A stretch of 63,143 nucleotides of DNA from an uncultured Mycoplasmatota bacterium (GTDB taxonomy: Bacteria; Bacillota_I; Bacilli_A; RF39; UBA660), in assembly GCA_900548695.1 (NCBI GenBank), contig URLC01000006.1, positions 1 to 63,143 of the forward strand. Direction: 5' to 3'. The position numbers were made by a program, and so were the translations under genes. Shown here piece by piece: positions 43,571 to 51,193 of the stretch (the first letter of the stretch is position 1; every line of letters begins with the position of its first letter). A model generated the notes under the pieces. It saw only the letters and a list, made by a program, of their open reading frames with translations. It was not told the origin of the DNA and searched no databases.

Positions 43571-44171
43571 CGTGTTTTTCTATCAATCCTTTTTCTTCCA
43601 TTTTTTTTAATTCTCGCATTAGGTTAGAACGGTCGACAAATAAGTATTCTGCAATAGCTTTATACGATGTTGTGACTTTAAAGACATGGTTTTCATTCAT
43701 TCGTTGCTTTAAGAAAAAAAGTATCTTTTCTTCTACTGTTCGTTTAGATAATAGTTCTATTTTTTCATTTTGTTGTTTGTTATCGAGGATTAATAAGTCG
43801 AATAATGTTAATATTAATTGATTATGAAAAGGACAAGCAATATTGCAATTCTTGAGTATGGTATAGTAGTCAATAAAAATAACTTCAGTTTCTTCATTAC
43901 TGATGATATAAATTTCATCTTCTGATTCTTGAAAGAATAAATTAGAGAAGATATCATTTTCTTTTAAATCACGCATAATAGTTGTGTTGCCTTCTTTATC
44001 TGTTTTTACAATATTGGCTTTTCCATATGTAATAAAGCCAATTTTCTTTTTTATAGGAGTATAGCTTAATATTAAATCTTTATTTTTAAAAGTTTTATAT
44101 TTTACATTTACACAGTTTGACAAATTTTTTTTGAATTGTAAAAGCTTGGTTTCTTCTAATGTTTTGGTCAT
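43545..44171 (-). CDS. CRP/FNR-family transcriptional regulator
   Basis: 208 residues from the ATG at 44171 (GAAGGTGAAAAAT upstream). Cyclic-nucleotide-binding-like beta roll (about 15-115), dimer helix (about 118-145), and a winged helix with YKAIAEYLFVDRSNLMRELKKMEEKGLI. Cysteines at 20, 109 and 113 (NCNIAC) could hold a redox group, but it lacks the N-terminal four-Cys pattern of E. coli FNR. Divergent from nrdD with a perfect palindrome between, so it probably controls the anaerobic reductase and itself. Ligand unknown. Confidence 0.85.
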   Translation of the reverse strand: MTKTLEETKLLQFKKNLSNCVNVKYKTFKNKDLILSYTPIKKKIGFITYGKANIVKTDKEGNTTIMRDLKENDIFSNLFFQESEDEIYIISNEETEVIFIDYYTILKNCNIACPFHNQLILTLFDLLILDNKQQNEKIELLSKRTVEEKILFFLKQRMNENHVFKVTTSYKAIAEYLFVDRSNLMRELKKMEEKGLIEKHEKTIKITS

Positions 44172-44193
44172 ATTTTTCACCTTCTTCTTTTTA

Positions 44194-44222
44194 ATTTTAA
44201 CAAATTTCATTTATTGTTGCAA
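44194..44222 (-). promoter_or_regulatory. Promoter of the CRP/FNR-family gene
   Basis: On the minus strand TTGCAA (44222-44217), 17-bp spacer, TAAAAT (44199-44194). The -35 box lies inside the palindrome at 44214-44231. Confidence 0.75.
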
Positions 44223-44231
44223 ATGCAACAA
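44214..44231. promoter_or_regulatory. Perfect palindromic operator in the divergent regulator-nrdD promoter
   Basis: TTGTTGCAAATGCAACAA: 8-bp arms around AA. Centre 44222.5, about 42 bp before the predicted nrdD start point, the class II CRP/FNR activation position, and over the regulator's own -35 box. Regulator identity is inferred. Confidence 0.75.
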
Positions 44232-44252
44232 GATAAAATTTCGATTGTAGGT

Positions 44253-44258
44253 TAGAAT
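44253..44258 (+). promoter_or_regulatory. -10 element of the nrdD promoter
   Basis: TAGAAT with no recognisable -35 at the proper distance (AAGATA at 44230-44235), consistent with an activator-dependent promoter. Confidence 0.6.
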
Positions 44259-44284
44259 GGAACTTGTAGGATAGGAGAGGTAGT

Positions 44285-46417
44285 ATGGAAAAAGAGATAA
44301 TGGTAATTAAACGAAATGGAAATTTAGAAAAGTTTGATCCTAATCGTATTAAAAAAGCTGTTACTTCTAGTGCCGAAAGAGTAATGGTTAATTTAACAGA
44401 TGAAGCTTTAGATAAAATAGTTTTTAAAGTAAGAGAACTTTTAGAAACGCAAACTAGTAATCCGACAGTAGAACAAGTACATAGTTGTTGTGAGGCGGCT
44501 TTAGAGACTATTAATCCATTGGTTGCTAAAAGCTATCGAGAATATAGAGATTATAAAAAAGATATTGTCCATATTTTAGATAAAGTATATAAAAAAGCAC
44601 AAGTTATTACATATATAGGAGATAAAGAATGTGCCAATATGGATAGTGCGTTAGTTACAACACAAAGATGTTTGATTTATAATAGTTTAAATAAGGAATT
44701 ATATAAAAAATTTTTTTTGACTGCTGCTGAGATAGAAGCTTGTAAAGATGGATATATTTATATTCATGATATGAGTGCTAGAAGAGATACTATGAATTGT
44801 TGTTTATTTGATATGGCTACTGTTTTAAAAGATGGTTTTGAGATGAGTAATATTTGGTATACAGAGCCTAAGTCCTTACAGACGGCTTTTAATGTTATGG
44901 GAGACGTTATTATTAATACAACGGCTATGCAATATGGTGGTTTTACGGTAGCAGAAGTTGATACGGTCTTAAAAAAGTATGCTAAAAAGAGCTATGATAA
45001 ATGGTATAAAGAATATTTAGATATTAAAGGTAAAGAGTATATAGATGAAGCTAGTAAATATGCTTGGGATAAGACAGTGAGAGAATGTGAACAAGGTTAT
45101 CAAGGGGTTGAATATAAATTAAATACTGTTAGTTCTAGTAGAGGTGATTATCCATTTGTTACTTTTTCTTTTGGGGTTGATCAAGATAAATTTGCTAAAA
45201 TGATAACGAAAACGATTTTAAATGTACATAAAGAAGGACAAGGAAAAAAAGGTCATAAAAGACCAACACTATTTCCTAAACTTGTATTTTTATATGATAG
45301 GAAAGTCCATGGGGAAGGTGGTAAGTTAAGAGATAGTTTTTTATGCGCTATTGAATGTAGTAAAAAAACGATGTATCCTGATTATCTATCGCTTAGTGGG
45401 GAAGGATATGTTCCAGAAATGTATAAAAAATATGGTAGAATTGTTAGCCCTATGGGGTGTCGAGCATTTTTATCTCCTTGGTATGAACAGGGTGGTATAG
45501 AACCTCTTAATGATAAAGATAAACCTATTTTTATAGGAAGATTTAATATTGGGGCTATTTCATTACATTTACCTATGATTTTAGCTAAGGCTCGTGAAGA
45601 ACAAAAAGACTTTTATGAAGTTTTGGATTATTATTTGGAAATGATTCGTAAAATCCATATTCGTACATATCGTTATTTAGCTAAGAGAAAAGCGTCTACA
45701 AATCCTTTGGCATATTGTCAGGGTGGTTTTTATGGAGGAAGCTTAAATCCAGAGGATCCTATTGAGGAAGTTTTAAAATCTTCTACAGCTTCTTTTGGAA
45801 TTACAGCACTTAATGAATTACAATATTTATATAATGGTAAAAGTATTGTTGAAGATGGAGCGTTTGCCCTTGAAGTTATGAAATACATTAATGAAAAAAT
45901 TAATGAATTTAAAAAGGAAGATAATATTTTATATGCAATTTATGGGACTCCTGCAGAAAATTTGTGTGGTCTACAGATTCAACAATTTCGTAAAAAATAT
46001 GGAATTATTGAAGGTGTCAGTTCTCGTGAATATGTGTCTAATAGTTTTCATTGTGGTGTTTGGGAAGATATTAATGGAATAGAAAAGCAGGATTTAGAAG
46101 ATAGATTTTGGGAATTATTTAAGGGTGGTAGAATTCAATATGTTCGTTATAATTTAAACTATAATACTAAAGCTATGCTTACTTATATTGAACGGGCGAT
46201 GGAAAAGGGATTTTATGAAGGAGTTAATTTATCTCTTGCTTATTGCAATCATTGTGGTCATGAAGAATTAGATATGGATGTTTGTCCAAAATGTGGTAGT
46301 AGTGATTTGACGAAAATTGATAGAATGAATGGTTATTTATCTTATTCAAGAGTTCATGGAGATACTATGCTTAGTAATGCTAAAATGGTAGAAATTTCAG
46401 AAAGGAAGTCTATGTAA
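44285..46417 (+). CDS. nrdD: Anaerobic ribonucleoside-triphosphate reductase, set 1, intact
   Basis: 710 residues. Class III reductase converting NTPs to dNTPs without oxygen. N-terminal ATP-cone (about 4-95, VIKRNGNLEKFDPNRI); 10-stranded barrel with DTMNCCLFDM; C-terminal zinc site CNHCG...CPKCG; and the glycyl-radical site in RMNGYLSYSRVHGD, Gly683. Complete, unlike set 2. Its stop overlaps the nrdG start by 1 nt. Probably activated by the divergent CRP/FNR-family regulator. Confidence 0.95.
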   Translation: MEKEIMVIKRNGNLEKFDPNRIKKAVTSSAERVMVNLTDEALDKIVFKVRELLETQTSNPTVEQVHSCCEAALETINPLVAKSYREYRDYKKDIVHILDKVYKKAQVITYIGDKECANMDSALVTTQRCLIYNSLNKELYKKFFLTAAEIEACKDGYIYIHDMSARRDTMNCCLFDMATVLKDGFEMSNIWYTEPKSLQTAFNVMGDVIINTTAMQYGGFTVAEVDTVLKKYAKKSYDKWYKEYLDIKGKEYIDEASKYAWDKTVRECEQGYQGVEYKLNTVSSSRGDYPFVTFSFGVDQDKFAKMITKTILNVHKEGQGKKGHKRPTLFPKLVFLYDRKVHGEGGKLRDSFLCAIECSKKTMYPDYLSLSGEGYVPEMYKKYGRIVSPMGCRAFLSPWYEQGGIEPLNDKDKPIFIGRFNIGAISLHLPMILAKAREEQKDFYEVLDYYLEMIRKIHIRTYRYLAKRKASTNPLAYCQGGFYGGSLNPEDPIEEVLKSSTASFGITALNELQYLYNGKSIVEDGAFALEVMKYINEKINEFKKEDNILYAIYGTPAENLCGLQIQQFRKKYGIIEGVSSREYVSNSFHCGVWEDINGIEKQDLEDRFWELFKGGRIQYVRYNLNYNTKAMLTYIERAMEKGFYEGVNLSLAYCNHCGHEELDMDVCPKCGSSDLTKIDRMNGYLSYSRVHGDTMLSNAKMVEISERKSM

Positions 46418-46953
46418 TGCGATATCATAATATTACTAAAGCAGATATGTTAAATGGTGAAGGACTTCGCGTGGTTCTATGGGTTAGTGGATGTTCTCAT
46501 CATTGTCATGCTTGTCAAAATGCGGTGACTTGGAATCCTAATGATGGATTAGTCTTTGATGATACTGCTAAAAAAGAAATATTTGATGAGCTTCAGTATG
46601 ATTGGTGTAGTGGCATTACATTATCAGGAGGAGATCCATTATTTTTAGGAAATAGAGAAGAAATTGCTAAATTAGTTTTAGAAATACGGAATCGGTTTAA
46701 AGATAAAACTATTTGGCTTTATACAGGCTATACTTGGGATGAACTTTTGAAACAGAAAGCGGTCGATACTGATTTAGATAGTATATTAAATAATATAGAT
46801 GTTTTACTTGATAGGAAATTTGTTTTAAAATTGGCATCAGAAAAAATAGAATATGTTGGTAGTAGTAATCAATCTATTATTGATGTTAAAAAGAGTTTAA
46901 AGAGTGGTGAAAAGATATTATACATAGATAATAGTAAGAAATCTTTAGGTTAG
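46417..46953 (+). CDS. nrdG: Anaerobic RNR-activating protein, set 1
   Basis: 178 residues. Radical-SAM activase that puts the glycyl radical on NrdD. 4Fe-4S motif C-SHH-C-HA-C in VSGCSHHCHACQNA, then ITLSGGDPLF and LYTGYTWDELL. AAAGGAAGTCT upstream lies inside the nrdD end. Last gene of set 1. Confidence 0.94.
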   Translation: MRYHNITKADMLNGEGLRVVLWVSGCSHHCHACQNAVTWNPNDGLVFDDTAKKEIFDELQYDWCSGITLSGGDPLFLGNREEIAKLVLEIRNRFKDKTIWLYTGYTWDELLKQKAVDTDLDSILNNIDVLLDRKFVLKLASEKIEYVGSSNQSIIDVKKSLKSGEKILYIDNSKKSLG

Positions 46954-47166
46954 AAGAAAAGTTTAGAGATGGTTATACTTTATATTGTTTGTGTGGAGAA
47001 TATTTGAAAAACTTAGGTAGAGAATGATGACCTTTAGAGTTGGTTTGATGAGTTTTTTGAATGCTATTGATAGAAAAAAGTAATAAAAGGGAAATTTAGT
47101 ATCCGGAAGCTTAGTGGCTTTTTGGACAAGATAAATATAGTATTAGATAGGATTGGAGAAAAGAAT
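46954..47166 (+). other. Intergenic stretch, possible degenerate coding remnant
   Basis: No complete gene seen. A short frame reading about KFRDGYTLYCLCGEYLKNLGRE then stop suggests a decayed gene end. GGAGAAAAGAAT at the right edge is the ribosome binding site of the dUTPase. Confidence 0.4.
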
Positions 47167-47625
47167 ATGAAACAAAGAGGATTTGAAATTGCAAAAGGAT
47201 ATGAAAATAAAGGAATTAACATTCCTGTTCGAAAGACAAAACATTCAGCAGGATATGATGTGGAAGCGGCTGAAGATATTGTTATTCCGAAGTATTATCC
47301 AGGAATAAAGCCAACATTGATACCTACAGGGCTTAAGGCATATTGTATGGAAGATGAATGTTATCTTCTGCTTAATAGAAGTAGCGGACCAAAAAAAGGC
47401 TTTTTGATGGCAAATAGTGTCGGATTAATAGATTCAGATTATTATGAAAATCCAGAAAATGATGGACATTTTTACTTCGCATATTTTAATTGTAGTGATC
47501 ATGATATTGAAGTCAAAAAAGGAGATGTTATTGGGCAAGTTGTATTTCAAAAATACTTAGTGTGTGATGATGATAATGCTTCTGGTGTTAGAATTGGTGG
47601 CTTTGGTTCTACTGATAAAAAATAG
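47167..47625 (+). CDS. dut: dUTP diphosphatase (trimeric dUTPase)
   Basis: 152 residues from ATG 47167. Hydrolyses dUTP to dUMP and PPi. Motif 1 AGYDVEA, motif 2 RSSG, motif 3 GLIDSDYYEN, motif 5 RIGGFGSTD are all present, so active. Placed between the two anaerobic reductase operons; with the dCMP deaminase at 60.6 kb it supplies dUMP for thymidylate. Slightly longer middle region (YPGIKPTLIPTGLKAY) is the form common in Bacillota and phages. Confidence 0.93.
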   Translation: MKQRGFEIAKGYENKGINIPVRKTKHSAGYDVEAAEDIVIPKYYPGIKPTLIPTGLKAYCMEDECYLLLNRSSGPKKGFLMANSVGLIDSDYYENPENDGHFYFAYFNCSDHDIEVKKGDVIGQVVFQKYLVCDDDNASGVRIGGFGSTDKK

Positions 47626-47954
47626 TAAAAAATAAAAAATATAAAAAAATCATTTTTTAATAAAATTGAAAAAAATTAAATTTTTGTTTTTTAATTTGTT
47701 GAAAAATAAAGAAAATATCTTGTTGATTAAAAATAAAAATTGTAAAATTTAAAAAATCATTTTTTCAAAAAATACATTTTTGTCTAAAAATGTAAATTGG
47801 CGTAAATCGAACAAAAAAAGATTTTTCATGATTTCTTTACTATATAAAGGTTTTAGGAAGGGTGTGAAAAAAATGTCGAAAATTGCTATTGATTTTTGAA
47901 TTTTATACTCCTAAAATGTAGTTAGACATAGGTTAATATGTGGGAGGTAAAGTT
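47626..47954 (+). other. 329-bp AT-rich intergenic leader of nrdD set 2
   Basis: Almost pure A/T until about 47800, with repeated AAAAAATCATTTTTT-like blocks (47643, 47750), then a more mixed leader. It contains a possible 8-codon upstream ORF (MSKIAIDF, 47873-47899) with AGGGTGTG before it, and GGAGGT for nrdD at 47942. No NrdR box, no B12 riboswitch and no copy of the TTGTTGCA palindrome seen. Confidence 0.5.
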
Positions 47955-50276
47955 ATGACTGATGTTAATGAATTACTAGAAGATATTACAGTAATTAAAA
48001 GAAATGGAAAGAAAGTTGATTTTGATGGTTCAAAGATTGCTTTGGCTATCAAAAAAGGCTTTGATAGTGTAGAAGTAGATGATGATGAATCTGAAAAAGA
48101 ACGTAAATATACTTCACAGGATATACAAAAGGTCTACCAAGCAGTTTTAAAGAAAATTGAAAAAGATGCTAAAGAAAAAAATAACCGTTTTAAGATAGAA
48201 GAGATTCAAGATTATATTGAAGCAGAACTTTCAGGAAAAGGATATCATGATGTATACAAATCTTTCTCTGAATATCGCGAAAGAAGAAATCAATCACGAG
48301 AAAGTTTTTTTGGAGATAATAAAACACATAAGTTTTTAAAATCGTTAGAAAATTTAGGATTAAAATCAGCCAATGAAGAAGATGCAAAAAGAGAAAATGC
48401 TAATATTGATGGAAATAGTCCCATGGGAACTATGTTACAGTATGGAGCGACAGTGTCTAAAGAGTTTGCTAAAGCATATTTAATGAAAAAAGAATATGCA
48501 GAGGCTCATGATAATGGTACTATTCATATTCATGATATGGATTTCTTAGCTATGGGTACTACTACATGTTGTCAAATAGATTTATCTAAATTATTTAAAA
48601 ATGGGTTTGATACGGGTCATGGATATGTTAGGCCTCCACAAGATATTTCTACTTATGGTTCACTTGCGGCTATTGTTGTTCAGGCAAATCAAAATGATCA
48701 ACATGGTGGTCAAGCAATTCCTGCACTTGATTATTATTTAGCACCTGGTGTATTGAAAACCTTTAAAAAACAGTTTAAACAAACCATTTATGATTTCTTG
48801 GATTTGGAAGGATTTTTACCTGTAATTAACATTGATAGAATCCTTCGTGAAATTGATAAGATAGATTCTATCGAAGTAGATATAAAAGAATTTAGTGATT
48901 ATCAAAAAGGATCTGATAGAATTCATGAAATTTTTGCAAAAGGTTATGAAAAGGCTTTGCAAAAAACAGATAGAGCTACACAGCAAGCAATGGAAGCTTT
49001 TATTCATAATTTAAATACAATGCATTCTAGAGCTGGTGCTCAAGTACCATTTTCATCAGTTAATTTTGGTACAGATACTTCTCCAGAAGGTAGAATGGTT
49101 ATTAAAAACTTCTTACTTTCTGCAGATAGAGGTTTAGGAAAAGGAGAGACTCCTATATTTCCAGTTTCTATTTTTAAAGTAAAAGAAGGTATTAATTATA
49201 ATAAAGAAGATCCTAATTATGATTTATTTAGGCTGGCTTGTAAGGTATCAGCAAAAAGACTTTTTCCTAATTTTGCTTTTATTGATGCACCATTCAATTT
49301 ACAATATTATAAAGAAGGAGATCCAAATACAGAAATTGCTTATATGGGATGTCGTACTAGAGTAGTTGCTGATGTTACTTCTCCTGATAACCAAATTGTT
49401 ACTGGACGTGGTAATTTGTCGTTTACTACTATTAATTTACCAAGACTTGGTATTAAATATGGTATAGCTTTAAAAGAAAGAGAAAAAGCTGATATGAAAG
49501 GTTTTTATCAAGAGCTTGGAGAAATTATGGATATGGTAAGAGATCAGTTACTTGAAAGATTTGAAGTTCAATGTAATAAGCGTTCTTATAACTTCCCATT
49601 TTTATTAGGACAAGGGGTTTGGACTAATGGCGAAAAATTAAAGCCTACTGATAGATTAAGAAAAGTTTGGAAACATGGTACTTTGTCAACCGGATTTATC
49701 GGTCTTGCTGAATGCTTAAAAGCTTTAACTGGTAAACATCATGGTGAGAGTGAAGAAAGTCAAAAACTTGGTTTAGAAATTATTAAGTTTATGCGTGATA
49801 GATGTGATGAAAATTGTAAAAAGTATAATTTAAACTTTACTTGTCTTGCTACTCCAGCTGAAGGGTTATCTGGTAGATTTACTAGAATTGATAGAGCAAT
49901 TTATGGAAAAATAAAAGGTGTAACAGATAGAGAATATTATACTAATTCGTTCCATATTCCTGTTTATTATCATATTAGTATTAGTGATAAATTAGAGCTT
50001 GAAGCACCATATCATGAATTTACAAATGGTGGACATATTTCTTATATTGAACTTGATGGTGATACAGCTTCTAATGTAGATGCGTTTGAACGAGTAGTTC
50101 GTACTATGAAAGAAGCAGGAATTGGGTATGGTGCAGTTAACCATCCGGTTGATCGTGATCCAGTATGTGGATATGTTGGAGTTATTAATGATGTTTGTCC
50201 TAAGTGTGGACGTCGTGAGTTTGAAGGGGTTCCAGTAGAAAAAATAACTACTATTGATAATCAATGTTGTGAATAA
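47955..50276 (+). CDS. nrdD: Anaerobic ribonucleoside-triphosphate reductase, set 2, large part lacking the glycyl-radical tail
   Basis: 773 residues from ATG 47955 (GGGAGGTAAAGTT upstream). ATP-cone at about 8-100, then a barrel with THIHDMDFLAMGTTTCCQID and SRAGAQVPFSSVNFGTD. It ends with VCGYVGVINDVCPKCG...IDNQCCE, the zinc domain, and stops there. The usual RRxTGYL glycyl-radical tail is missing and instead encoded by the separate ORF at 50310. Different NrdD subgroup from set 1, so not a recent duplicate. Confidence 0.93.
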   Translation: MTDVNELLEDITVIKRNGKKVDFDGSKIALAIKKGFDSVEVDDDESEKERKYTSQDIQKVYQAVLKKIEKDAKEKNNRFKIEEIQDYIEAELSGKGYHDVYKSFSEYRERRNQSRESFFGDNKTHKFLKSLENLGLKSANEEDAKRENANIDGNSPMGTMLQYGATVSKEFAKAYLMKKEYAEAHDNGTIHIHDMDFLAMGTTTCCQIDLSKLFKNGFDTGHGYVRPPQDISTYGSLAAIVVQANQNDQHGGQAIPALDYYLAPGVLKTFKKQFKQTIYDFLDLEGFLPVINIDRILREIDKIDSIEVDIKEFSDYQKGSDRIHEIFAKGYEKALQKTDRATQQAMEAFIHNLNTMHSRAGAQVPFSSVNFGTDTSPEGRMVIKNFLLSADRGLGKGETPIFPVSIFKVKEGINYNKEDPNYDLFRLACKVSAKRLFPNFAFIDAPFNLQYYKEGDPNTEIAYMGCRTRVVADVTSPDNQIVTGRGNLSFTTINLPRLGIKYGIALKEREKADMKGFYQELGEIMDMVRDQLLERFEVQCNKRSYNFPFLLGQGVWTNGEKLKPTDRLRKVWKHGTLSTGFIGLAECLKALTGKHHGESEESQKLGLEIIKFMRDRCDENCKKYNLNFTCLATPAEGLSGRFTRIDRAIYGKIKGVTDREYYTNSFHIPVYYHISISDKLELEAPYHEFTNGGHISYIELDGDTASNVDAFERVVRTMKEAGIGYGAVNHPVDRDPVCGYVGVINDVCPKCGRREFEGVPVEKITTIDNQCCE

Positions 50277-50309
50277 ATAAAATAGTTAAATAAAAGGAGT
50301 GAAAATATT

Positions 50310-50474
50310 ATGGAAAAAATTATTGGTGAAGGACAAAAATTTGAAAGAATTAGACGTGTTACAGGTTATTTAGCAGGAGATGTTTCAAGATTTAATAATG
50401 GTAAAAGAGCGGAAGAAAGAGATCGTGTTAAACATACTGGTTTAAAAGAAATTATGACTAAAGAAGGAAAGTAA
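50310..50474 (+). CDS. Separate glycyl-radical domain of NrdD set 2
   Basis: 54 residues: FERIRRVTGYL (radical Gly19) then SRFNNGKRAEERDRVKH, which matches the C-terminal tail of complete NrdD proteins of this subgroup. It starts 34 nt after the large-subunit stop in a different frame, with its own AAGGAG (50294-50299), and a stop in its frame at 50283, so it is not reached by a simple frameshift. It must supply the radical in trans, much as GrcA does for pyruvate formate-lyase. nrdG follows after 1 nt. Confidence 0.85.
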   Translation: MEKIIGEGQKFERIRRVTGYLAGDVSRFNNGKRAEERDRVKHTGLKEIMTKEGK

Positions 50475-50475
50475 A

Positions 50476-51027
50476 ATGAAAATTCGTTTGGCAGCATATT
50501 TACAACCAGACTCTATTGTTGATGGAGAGGGAGTGAGAACAGTTTTGTGGACCCAAGGCTGTCCTCATGCTTGTCCAGGGTGTCATAATCCTGGTACTCA
50601 TGACTTTGATGGTGGAGCTTTAGTTGATGTTGATGAAGTTATTGCAGAACTTCAAAAAGTTAAAAATCAGGATGGAATTACTCTTTCTGGTGGAGATCCA
50701 GTTTGTCAAAGTGATGCTTGTTATGAAATTAGTAAAGCTGCTCATGAAATGGGACTTAATGTTTGGTGTTATACTGGATTTACTTATGAGCAAATGCTTC
50801 TTAATCCTAAGGCTAAGAGATTGTTAGAACAAATTGATGTTTTAGTTGATGGGAAGTTTATGTTAGAAGAAAAGAGTTATGATATTTATTTTAGAGGTTC
50901 AAGAAATCAAAGAATTATTGATGTTCAGAAAAGTTTAGAAGAAGATAAGGTAATTCTTGTTGATAAATATATGAAAGATAAAGACTATGATATGAGTTAT
51001 CGAAAACCAGACTATTTATTTATATAA
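50476..51027 (+). CDS. nrdG: Anaerobic RNR-activating protein, set 2
   Basis: 183 residues. Radical-SAM activase with C-PHA-C-PG-C in TQGCPHACPGCHNP, TLSGGDPVCQ and CYTGFTYEQML. One nucleotide separates it from the small radical-domain ORF, so large subunit, radical tail and activase form one unit. Tail ends SYRKPDYLFI. Confidence 0.94.
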   Translation: MKIRLAAYLQPDSIVDGEGVRTVLWTQGCPHACPGCHNPGTHDFDGGALVDVDEVIAELQKVKNQDGITLSGGDPVCQSDACYEISKAAHEMGLNVWCYTGFTYEQMLLNPKAKRLLEQIDVLVDGKFMLEEKSYDIYFRGSRNQRIIDVQKSLEEDKVILVDKYMKDKDYDMSYRKPDYLFI

Positions 51028-51040
51028 TAGTCTTTTTTTA
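51009..51040 (+). terminator. Terminator after nrdG set 2
   Basis: AGACTATT / AATAGTCT stem, 9-nt loop, seven T; overlaps the stop. Confidence 0.82.
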
Positions 51041-51143
51041 TACCCAATATTTAATTATTTTTATTAGAGATATTTTGTTTTATATTTTTATGTTAGATTA
51101 TTTATGAATCGAGTAATTAATGTTGATTATATTTTTAATTATG

Positions 51144-51172
51144 TTGACATAGTCCAATAAATGTGATATTTG
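51144..51172 (+). promoter_or_regulatory. Promoter of the prepilin-like gene
   Basis: TTGACA (51144-51149), 17-bp spacer ending TGA, TATTTG (51167-51172). Confidence 0.6.
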
Positions 51173-51193
51173 TAGGTTAAGGTAGTGGACTTT

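Noticed and set aside
47626..47860. Replication origin or plasmid-like AT-rich element
   Set aside because: No DnaA boxes, iterons or replication gene nearby; simply AT-rich leader.
47626..47954. NrdR box or B12 riboswitch ahead of the second reductase
   Set aside because: No paired NrdR consensus and no B12-box sequence found; class III enzymes do not need B12.
50274..50312. Programmed frameshift joining NrdD set 2 to its radical tail
   Set aside because: No slippery site or long overlap; the small frame has a stop at 50283 and its own Shine-Dalgarno and ATG.
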